DNA of 64,000 nt from Megaleporinus macrocephalus. Taxonomy: Eukaryota; Chordata; Actinopteri; Characiformes; Anostomidae. Position 1 is the stretch's first letter, and each line of letters begins with the position of its first letter. Below are positions 56,779 through 64,000 of the stretch, one piece after another. A model generated the notes under the pieces. The model saw nothing but the letters and a program-made list of their open reading frames with translations, made no database searches and was not told the DNA's origin. The stretch spans positions 342,014-406,013 of the forward strand of contig CM038720.1 of the NCBI GenBank assembly GCA_021613375.1, in the 5' to 3' direction. A program made the translations under genes and the position numbers.

Positions 56779-58485
56779 TCACTCGATCTCCTGTATCAGT
56801 GTTCCTCCTCTCCCTCTCCCTCTTCCCTTCTTCCATCCCTCCTCCAGTCCCTTCCTCTCTCTCTCCACCGTCTCTCTCTCCTCTGTTCTCCGGCTGAACT
56901 CTGTCCATGTCCAGCGCGCTGAGCTCCTGACCGCGCCTGCGTTCTCCGTCACCCACGACTGGAGGAACTCGCACTTCTTCCGCGCCAGGAACAGTTTCCG
57001 CCTCCACTCCTGCTCCTCGGCGCTCAGGGAGGATCCGGCCGCCCGGAACGCCGTCCGCAGCTCCGACAGCGCCGACAGAACGTAACCGGTCGGGTCGTCT
57101 TTACTCCGGCCGGTCAGGATATGAGCCGCGGCCTCTAAAGCTCGGAGCGGAGCTGCTGGATCGTCTCTGTGGAGGCGTCCGGACGAAAGGGCGCCCTCTA
57201 GAGCCTCGGAGTGCGAGGAGAACACGCGGGTCGAGCTCAGACACTCCGACGTCTCCAACGCCAGCCGGCAGAACTCCAGCAGCAGCTCCGACTCGGAGAT
57301 ATCTCCGTTAGCGTGGCGCAGGGCGAGGGCGTATCCGTACAGCGCGTTCACCAGGCTGAACTGGACTAAGGGGGAGGGGCTTGAGGAGACGGAGCGGAGG
57401 GGCGGGATTTTAGCGCTGATTGGCGGAGCAGAGGTTTTCAGACTGCTGCCGTTCCTCTGCTTTGAGGCCTCCTGGTGTTCCTGGCTGGGGCGGGGCCGTG
57501 AGGGGGCCGCGGGGGCCGCGGGGGCGTGCCGGTGCTGGTCCGTTGGGCTCGACCGAGTTTCGGAAGCGTTCTCCAGCTGACCGTTCACCTGGCCGCTGTT
57601 TTCCGCTGTGGGTTCTCCGCCGGAGCTCCTCACCTCCGCTCCTGACTGCAGTTCTTTTATAAATGTGTTCGGGTTGTGTTCGTGCTCCTCCCACCACGGC
57701 GTCCACAGCTCCACCAGCCCCCCAACACCTCCTGCCTTCAGCAGCTCCTCGACCTTCTCCTGATCTCGGGGTGGCAGCAGGTTCCACAGCTGTTCTTCTG
57801 TTAGTGAGTCAATATTCAGGCCTGAGAGCTTCGCAGCCAGATCTTCATCCTCATCCTCCTCCTCACCTTCTTCAATCTCTTTGAGTTTCTGTAGGATCTT
57901 CAGGATCTCCTCACTCTGCTCCTCTTTACCACTCGCCTTTAGTTCTGCCAGTCTGGACAGAAGCTCCAGCGCCTCTGCGTCCTGCTCCGTCACGCCTCCT
58001 CCGGTTTCCTCCACCAGATCTTTCAGCATGTTCTCCATCCCTCCATCCGCCTCAGCGCTGCTCCTCAGCCTCAGGAGGATCTCTTGCATTCGAGACCTTC
58101 CTTCCTCCTCTGTCTCTCCACGACATTTCAGCTCCTCCGACACGCATTCCTTATAGAACTCCTCAGAACACGCCGAGTGAGCCGGACTCCGGTAGCAGGT
58201 CAGTCCGCAGTACGGAGCGTTGCACCTGGGACAGGTGTAGCAGGATGGCCGGGATAAGCAGAGTCCGCACACTCGGGATGAAGATCCAGCTCCGTCTGCG
58301 CCGGTGGATCCGGTTGGAGTCAGGAGAGCTTCAGAACCAGCTCCCAGCGGAAGAGAGACACCGTCCCTGGTCACAGGTTCTGGTTCCAGTTCTGTCCAGT
58401 CCCTCAGCTCGTCCTCCTTCGGTGCGATGTCGGTCAGTAGCGTCCGGACGCAGGCGGGAACCCTCCGTCTGATTATCCGGTCCAT
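56779..58485 (-). CDS. ZNHIT2: Zinc finger HIT domain-containing protein 2
   Basis: One uninterrupted coding exon, 568 aa from the ATG at 58485 (MDRIIRRRVPACV). The frame is open 11 codons further, to 58518, but CCACAG|GCGACC at 58500/58497 is a good acceptor, so I take the later ATG. A HIT-type treble-clef zinc finger lies at residues 73-106 with ligands C73, C76, C85, C88, C93, C97, H103 and C106 (core YTCPRCNAPYCGLTCY). Downstream are acidic, low-complexity stretches (EEGEEEDEDED) and conserved blocks LVELWTPWW, FSLVNALYGYALALRHANGD and LARKKCEFLQSW. In known biology ZNHIT2 binds the R2TP/RUVBL1-RUVBL2 complex and helps assemble snoRNPs and the U5 snRNP. The protein is longer than the human one (about 400 aa); most of the extra length is acidic or disordered. 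AATAAA on the minus strand lies just downstream (about 56752-56760). Confidence 0.93.
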   Translation of the reverse strand: MDRIIRRRVPACVRTLLTDIAPKEDELRDWTELEPEPVTRDGVSLPLGAGSEALLTPTGSTGADGAGSSSRVCGLCLSRPSCYTCPRCNAPYCGLTCYRSPAHSACSEEFYKECVSEELKCRGETEEEGRSRMQEILLRLRSSAEADGGMENMLKDLVEETGGGVTEQDAEALELLSRLAELKASGKEEQSEEILKILQKLKEIEEGEEEDEDEDLAAKLSGLNIDSLTEEQLWNLLPPRDQEKVEELLKAGGVGGLVELWTPWWEEHEHNPNTFIKELQSGAEVRSSGGEPTAENSGQVNGQLENASETRSSPTDQHRHAPAAPAAPSRPRPSQEHQEASKQRNGSSLKTSAPPISAKIPPLRSVSSSPSPLVQFSLVNALYGYALALRHANGDISESELLLEFCRLALETSECLSSTRVFSSHSEALEGALSSGRLHRDDPAAPLRALEAAAHILTGRSKDDPTGYVLSALSELRTAFRAAGSSLSAEEQEWRRKLFLARKKCEFLQSWVTENAGAVRSSARWTWTEFSRRTEERETVERERKGLEEGWKKGRGRGRGGTLIQEIE

Positions 58486-58497
58486 CGTACGGGTCGC

Positions 58498-59152
58498 CTG
58501 TGGACGGAGATCAAACACAACTTCAGAAACTCAAAACTTATAGAGCCCAAGTGGAACATCTCAGAACCTCCAGCATCTTCCAGCAGGAACCGAGTCCACT
58601 CTGGTCCACCTTAACTGGTGCAGCTGGAACGTCTGATCTGAGAAGCTGCTGATTGTATCCGTATCACCAGCTGCTAAGAATCTTTACAGAAGCTGAAGAA
58701 TTACAACAACCAGCAGAACAGAATCAACCCGACCCAGAACCAGAACCAGAACCTGAACCTGAAGTTTTACTGAAGTCCTGATTCTTCAGTAAAACACTGA
58801 ATAAATAAAACGCTATTTTTATTATATATGATATTTTATAAACGTGCAGTTATTAATCAGTAATATTATTAATGTGATATTATTAATCAGTAATATTATT
58901 AATCAGTAATATTATTAATCAGTAATATTATTAATCTGTGATATTATCTACGCGCCGTTTCGATAACACTGCTCTAACAAATCAGCAGTGAGCTCGTTAA
59001 TCCTGGATAATCAATAATATTTCTATTAATCACTTCAGTTCAGTCTGTTTATTCCGGATCGATTGACTGAAAGTTTCTTCGTAAACTGGTTATCAGTTTA
59101 TTTTTTTTCTCTTTTTTATTGTTTATAAACTTTATTTTATGTTTTTACTCAC
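58498..59152 (-). other. ZNHIT2: ZNHIT2 5' UTR intron (inferred)
   Basis: On the minus strand a donor, AGCGC|GTGAGTAAAAAC, at 59153/59152 and the acceptor GTCCACAG at 58498 bracket 655 bp with no repeat array. It contains short TAATATTATTAATCAG repeats (about 58850-58940). The non-coding first exon would lie at about 59153-59270, in a CpG-rich stretch (GCGCGCGACGGGC) that should hold the promoter. Confidence 0.5.
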
Positions 59153-59299
59153 GCGCTGTTTGTCTGCTCCGGCGCGCGACGGGCTCAGAGTGATGACGCA
59201 CATCAAACAACAAAGCGACGGCTTTATGCGCGCGCAGCGGCGTTACATTTACGCAGCTTCGCCAATAAACAGCTTTACAGCAACAAGTAATATCATATA

Positions 59300-59373
59300 C
59301 TCTCAATATATACATACATATATACACATAATCTCTCCGTATATACACATAATCTCTCCGTATATACACATAA

Positions 59374-59407
<34 letters not shown>

Positions 59408-59408
59408 A
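59300..59408. repeat. Simple repeats upstream of ZNHIT2
   Basis: Three copies of ATACACATAATCTCTCCGTAT are followed by (CT)n and (TA)n. Nothing else is seen up to 59723 except AT-rich sequence. Confidence 0.8.
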
Positions 59409-59723
59409 TTGCTCTCTGTGCTCTGAGTGACACTGATCACATTAATAATAACATTAATAATAACAATAATAAGTATAATAATAATACTTATATTACTAGT
59501 GACAGAATCTTTACAAGAAAATTAAAAAAACTTGGAAGCAGATTATTCTAAAAATTATTTCAGTCCCTCACATCACGTCTACAACCAAACACAACACAAA
59601 CGCAGATCACCTGAAACCAGAAATCTGTTATTATTCTGATCAGCATCTTAACCGCAGTGATCAGACCAACTCCACCCAGAATAACACCCTACACACTGAT
59701 CAGCCTTAACACCTCCTTATATC

Positions 59724-59978
59724 TCCACTCACTGTCCACTGTACCAGCTCCACTGACCATACAGGACCTCCACTCACTGTCCACTGTATCAGCTCCACTG
59801 ACCATACAGGACCTCCACTCACTGTCCACTGTATCAGCTCCACTGACCATACAGGACCTACACTCACTGTCCACTGTATCAGCTCCACTGACCATACAGG
59901 ACCTCCACTCACTGTCCACTGTATCAGCTCCACTGACCATACAGGACCTCCACTCACTGTCCACTGTATCAGCTCCAC
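59724..59978. repeat. 45-bp minisatellite, about 6 copies
   Basis: The unit is CTCCACTCACTGTCCACTGT, ATCAGCTCCACTGACCATAC, AGGAC. The block CCACTCACTGTCCACT also occurs once, at 60158-60173, inside the neighbouring interspersed element, suggesting the array grew from that element. The unit is a multiple of three, so open frames on both strands (59657-60076, 59689-60048) are artefacts. Confidence 0.95.
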
Positions 59979-59979
59979 T

Positions 59980-60412
59980 TACAGACTGTAGTTCATCTGA
60001 TTCTCTGTATACTTTATTACTCTGTTCTTTAATGATCAGGACCCCCACAGGACCACCACAAAGCAGATACTATTAGAGAGGTGTGTTAGTGTGTGTTGTG
60101 CTAGTGGGAGTGGATCAGACACAGCTGTGCTGCTGCTGGAGTGTTTAAACACTGTGTCCACTCACTGTCCACTCTATTAGACACTCCTACTACTTGCTGG
60201 TCCACCTTGTAGATGTAAAGTCAGAGACAGTAGCTCATCTGCTGCTGCACAGTTTGTGTTCCTCTAGTTCTTCATCAGTGGACACAGGACGCCGCCCACA
60301 GGACACTGCTGTCCGGATAGTTTTGGTTGGTGGACGAGTCTCAGCAGTGACACTGAGGTGCACTTATATGCTCAGTGGATGTGATGTTATAGCTGATCAG
60401 TGTGTGTATATT
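59980..60412. mobile_element. Interspersed repeat between ZNHIT2 and MRPL49
   Basis: Non-coding sequence with blocks such as GTGTGTTAGTGTGTGTTGTG, AGTGGATCAGACACAGCTGT, TCCACCTTGTAGATGTAAAG and GTCAGAGACAGTAGCTCATC. I recognise these, from memory only, as a very abundant repeat of otophysan fish genomes. No transposase or reverse transcriptase is encoded. Ends and target duplications were not resolved. Confidence 0.5.
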
Positions 60413-60562
60413 AATAATTAATATTAATGATTACAGTTAACAAGATCAGAGATCAAAGAAAAGCTTTTATTAACAACACGAGCATCAAATAAACAGATTT
60501 ACAAACAGGAAACTGTACACGATCAGATCAGATCAGATCAGAGGCTGTTACAGTATAAACAC

Positions 60563-61738
60563 TCAGAAGCCCAGTCTGACCAGCCAGTCTTTCAGCTCCT
60601 GATCAAACTGCCCTTTAACGCGGACGGTGCTGGTCACTTCGTTCACCTGCGTCGGCGGCTCGTCACCTGTCAGCTGCTGCAGGTACTCCTTCACATCCTT
60701 ATTCAAAGCCTGGAACACAAAGCAGTCCCGTAAACACAACAAACAAACAAACAAACAGTCAGACAGTGATGGAGGAACACTCTCACACACACACTCACTC
60801 TCTCACCCTCACCCTCACACACACTGAGCATTTACATCAATACATAAATAAACATGTGCGCTTTTCGAGTCCTGTTTGGGTTTTTTTCTACTTTCAGGGC
60901 GTGTGTGAAATTCTGATAATGTTTTTGTAAAAATTATTTCTACACTCACCCAGATGTCTCCCTCCACTTTGCGTATTAAGGTGCTCTTCTGGTTTCCGTG
61001 TTTGATATCCGAGTAGACGGGAATGTTGTGCATCCTGGAGCGCCGGATCATGTACGGCAGGGAGGGCGGCGTCTCTGTACAGAGTTATTATATTATTAAA
61101 TATGGAAAAACTGAAATAACACAAAATAGACCAACAAACTTCATTTTAAAACTTTATAGAATTATTGTTTTCTCTAAAAATGCAGAACTGCGCCATCTAC
61201 GTCACTTTGTGTGATAAGCCGTAGTGACGTCATCAGGGCGACATTTTTTGTAGTCCGTATGGAGGAAACGCTGATTTAAAGCTGTATTTGTTTTATACTG
61301 TAAAGTAATCAGTTTAACACCGACACAGTGAGCGGATATCGGGGGGCGACAGATCCCGCTGTTTACCGGAGGGTGGGCTCCAGCCACTCGGAGCAGAACC
61401 TTCATGCTTCGGCGGTGAAGGGATCCGTGATGGAGGGATGAGTCTCTCTACGAATTTATACTCCTCCACAGATTCCTGCACCCCTCTCACTCCGCTCACT
61501 CCACTGCGGTCCGACTGAAAGGAAATAAAACACGGTTCGTCGCCTGAACGTAATGATAAAACTCGCGAATGTTCTTTAACAAACTCACAAAACATAAACA
61601 GGAAATATACACACAACTTACACGCGAACAAACTCCAGCACTGGCCGCAGACCTGACCGGGCCGGAGATTCTGGTTCTGATGAATCCGCCTGGACTCAAA
61701 GTCACAAACACGCTTTTTAAGGTCGCCGCCATCTCCAC
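60563..61738 (-). CDS. MRPL49: Mitochondrial large ribosomal subunit protein mL49
   Basis: Four exons on the minus strand: 61738-61622, 61514-61367, 61074-60950 and 60709-60563; 178 aa. All junctions are GT-AG and in phase. The N-terminus ([20 protein letters not shown]) is basic/hydroxylated and poor in acids, fitting a mitochondrial targeting peptide. Conserved blocks are [67 protein letters not shown] and [20 protein letters not shown], ending WLVRLGF. mL49 is a mitochondrial-specific protein of the 39S subunit. An alternative start two codons later (MAATL) is equally plausible. The divergent FAU gene lies about 270 bp away; AATAAA on the minus strand near 60465-60472 ends the gene. Confidence 0.93.
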
Positions 61739-62033
61739 CCCGCAGCAGCACGCCGGACTTTATTTCCCACCCGTCTTCAGACCCACTCCAACCCGGGCGC
61801 GGGGGCGGGGCCTGGCGGAATACGGGTGGTAGAATCCGTTACGCGAGCAAATGAACAGAAAACATAATTTTTTTAAAATCATATTTTTAATGTTTTTCTA
61901 CTTTTTTCTTTGAAACGAGTCGAATTTTGTTATTTTTAAAAATACTTTGACCGTACAATCGTGCGAAAACATTAGTTCGCGCATGCGCGGCAGAGCACTT
62001 CCTGTTGCTCACACGTTGGCTCGTGAGTTGTTG
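61739..62033. promoter_or_regulatory. Bidirectional MRPL49/FAU promoter
   Basis: The interval between the MRPL49 start and the FAU first exon holds an NRF1-type palindrome, GCGCATGCGC (61979-61988), and an ETS site, ACTTCCTG (61997-62004), next to the likely FAU start. MRPL49 (also called NOF1, neighbour of FAU) and FAU are head-to-head in mammals too. NRF1 and ETS factors are known regulators of mitochondrial and ribosomal protein genes. Confidence 0.65.
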
Positions 62034-62045
62034 GTGAGTTTGTGG
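61990..62045 (+). other. FAU: FAU 5' non-coding exon (inferred)
   Basis: The pyrimidine-rich CTTCCTGTTGCTC could hold a 5'TOP-like start. Two donors are possible: TTG|GTGAGT at 62033/62034 or GTG|GTGAGT at 62044/62045. The matching acceptor is TATTTCAG at 63496. Confidence 0.5.
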
Positions 62046-63496
62046 TGAGTTTAATTTTAATTTTTTAAGGTTTAAATTTTTAGTCCGAAATGAAACTGAA
62101 ATGGGATCAAATACACACGTACTTTACAGACTGTAGACTTTCCGGTTAAAACAGCTGAAATAAACAAACAAGCTGCTTATTTACTGATAAATAACAACTA
62201 AAATAATATAAACAGTTAATGTGTGAATTTTAAATCACAATAAAACTCGTTATATTAGCTCAATAATAAAAAAAGTACATGTTTCTTATTTCATACAGCA
62301 ATGTTAATATATCACTATTAGTATTAATGATAGTATTAATGTTTAGTATGTATGTGTAATAATAAACAGTTTATTGCCAGTATTTTAATAAAGGGGTAAA
62401 TTATTCTGTAATGGAAGAGTTTTGCATGTATTTATGTATGTATCTAGATTATAATAAATTATATTATTAATGATAAATTATAATATTATTGAACGTTTAT
62501 TTTATGTTTACCCAAAAGTACAAATCTTTCCAAAACTTAAAACATGTTTCATGATAAAGGCAGATGTTCTAATGATTCTTTTTACAGACATTTTACAGAC
62601 CATTTTAACAGTTTCTTCTTTTGTACAGTCTGACATAGTGGGACGGAAATAATTCTATAAATAAATAATAAAAAACCGTGTTTATAAATCGTCTTCCAGC
62701 GCAGTGAGGCCCGACTGTGTATTAATTCAGTATTTATTTAGTATTAATTCAGTATTTATTTAGTATTTATTCAGTATTTAAATTGTTCTGATGTTCTACA
62801 TATACAGTATGTGTGTTTTTGGTCACCCAGATGTGGTTCTACACCCATTTACTCTCTTTAATCTGGTTCTAGAATAAACACTGTTTACTCTTTTTTGTAA
62901 GCTCATGAATAATTAATGAGCTCTGCTCTGATTGGCTGGTTTACAGCAGTGATAATCACACAGAAGCAACACAGACCAAATAAAATGAGCCTCTGTGTAA
63001 ATAAGCTCCACCCACATACTATTTAGTCAGTTATGCTAGTTACTCAGAGCTGCTGGTCACTAACGTTACCTATACTAGCTACTCTCTTTGATCTGGACAT
63101 CAAACACAAAGTAGATGAAAGGTGTCTCTGTGGAACTTTCAGTTGAAGATGATCTGCTTCAACCAGCACACAGTGATCCACTCACACAGCATGGCTGCTA
63201 CTTCCAGTCACTGTTGGAGGTTGTGGTGCTAATAAAGGTGGAGCTGCTCGTCTCTTCAGTCTCTTCAGTGTTGAACGCTGAGCTGAAGCTGCTCCATGGT
63301 GTCCGAGTGTTGGAGAAACTGTCCGGAGTGAAACGTACAGACTGCAGAGTTAAAGTTGTTCAGGATTCTGTTAAAGATGTTGGAAGTTGTTGGGTTGTTT
63401 GTTGGGTAGGAATGAAAATGTGCCGTATTTCAAAATAAAAGTCCTGCCTGTCACTGTGGGCCAGTTTCAGGTTGTGATCTTGTTCTTCTATTTCAG
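62046..63496 (+). other. FAU: FAU intron 1, AT-rich, no array
   Basis: AT-rich sequence with TATTTAGTATTAATTCAG repeats at about 62720-62780. A possible dispersed fragment lies in 63120-63420. Open frames here (62470-62652, 63115-63438) are not recognised as genes. Confidence 0.5.
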
Positions 63497-63513
63497 TGAA
63501 ATAAAGCTTGAAG

Positions 63514-63588
63514 ATGCAGTTGTTTGTGAGAGCTCAGAATTTGCACACCATTCAGGTGAACGAGTCGGAGAGCGTCGCTCAGATCAAG
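63514..63588 (+). CDS. FAU: FAU ubiquitin-like protein / ribosomal protein eS30 fusion, first coding exon
   Basis: After the acceptor TATTTCAG (63496) comes a short 5' UTR and the ATG at 63514. The exon encodes MQLFVRAQNLHTIQVNESES then VAQIK and ends at the donor AAG|GTAAAC (63588/63589). This is the start of the ubiquitin-like FUBI domain. In known biology the precursor is cleaved after FUBI to release ribosomal protein eS30 (RPS30). The remainder of the gene lies beyond the right edge, so the feature is partial. Confidence 0.9.
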
Positions 63589-63680
63589 GTAAACTTTTCA
63601 TTTCATACACACTTCAAATTTCTTCAGAATATTAAGTGGACAGAATAACAGAAACACCACAGCCAATACTCATTTTCAGT

Positions 63681-64000
63681 GGCCATTTTAATAGAAACAC
63701 CTGTACACAGTTAAGGGCTGGCTATGGTCAGTTTCTGACCACATGGCTGATATGTCCAGATATTAATGGAGCGTTAGGTACTTTTAACACACGTTGGTGT
63801 CAGTGCTGGGTCGAGAAGGGACTGTCCACCCAAATATATCCAGACGAGCGGCTCTGTGGTCGAACTAACGCAGGGGTCACCGGTCACTGAACGCTGAAGA
63901 TTCTTCAAACAGGACGCAGTGACTGACCACTCCTGCTACGTGTTGTCTGACTGATCTACGATCAGTGCAGTGGACAGTCAGTGTTTCTGATAAACTGGCC
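63681..64000. mobile_element. Transposon-like element with about 20-bp inverted ends, FAU intron 2
   Basis: GGCCATTTTAATAGAAACAC (63681-63700) and GTGTTTCTGATAAACTGGCC (63981-64000) are inverted complements at 17 of 20 positions. The same terminal sequence is seen at 5266-5285 and in the TM7SF2 intron 2 array. No coding capacity. The right end coincides with the window edge, so flanking sequence could not be examined. Confidence 0.6.

Noticed and set aside
58485..58518. Upstream start of ZNHIT2 at 58518
   Set aside because: The extra 11 codons cross a good acceptor (CCACAG|GCGACC), and a matching GTGAGT donor exists at 59152, so they are probably intronic.
57410..58543. Several open frames opposite or overlapping ZNHIT2
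   Set aside because: Shadows of the GC-rich ZNHIT2 coding exon in other frames, without recognisable protein sequence.

Overview
The window looks like nuclear DNA from a ray-finned fish. It carries six vertebrate housekeeping-type genes with GT-AG introns, and the translated exons read as fish orthologues of human 11q13 genes. It also holds interspersed repeats of a style I associate from memory with otophysan fishes (characins, catfishes and relatives). The species is not determined; 'otophysan, perhaps characiform' is a weak inference.

Layout, left to right: (1) 1-2050, non-coding, with a possible 3' end of an upstream gene (AATAAA at 1102) and a MITE-like element with perfect 17-bp inverted ends (509-1034). 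(2) FRMD8 on +, coding 3310-11296 in ten exons, 468 aa. (3) VPS51 on +, coding 14682-35422 in eleven exons, 820 aa. (4) TM7SF2 on +, promoter near 36.5-36.9 kb, coding 44328-52949 in ten exons, 421 aa. (5) ZNHIT2 on -, single coding exon 56779-58485, 568 aa. (6) MRPL49 on -, four exons 60563-61738, 178 aa. (7) FAU on +, head-to-head with MRPL49; only the first coding exon (63514-63588) is in the window. All exon joins were worked out by hand from splice sites and reading phase. The joined proteins have lengths close to the human ones as I remember them (about 464 aa for FRMD8, 782 for VPS51 and 418 for TM7SF2).

The genes do not form one pathway. VPS51 is a tethering-complex subunit for endosome-to-Golgi traffic, FRMD8 supports the iRhom/ADAM17 shedding machinery, TM7SF2 is a sterol C14 reductase, ZNHIT2 is an R2TP-linked assembly factor, MRPL49 is mitoribosomal, and FAU encodes a ubiquitin-like/eS30 fusion. 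Their grouping is conserved synteny.

The striking feature is tandem repetition. By my rough addition more than half of the window is minisatellite, and nearly every large intron is filled by its own private, unrelated repeat family. Several arrays have visible origins. One (TM7SF2 intron 3, about 3.4 kb) is an amplified 3' splice site, with about 125 copies running into the true acceptor. One includes the last codons and stop codon of TM7SF2 and continues into the 3' UTR. One starts at the VPS51 exon 1 donor. Three grew out of pieces of transposable elements. The many long open frames inside these arrays are artefacts of repeat periodicity.
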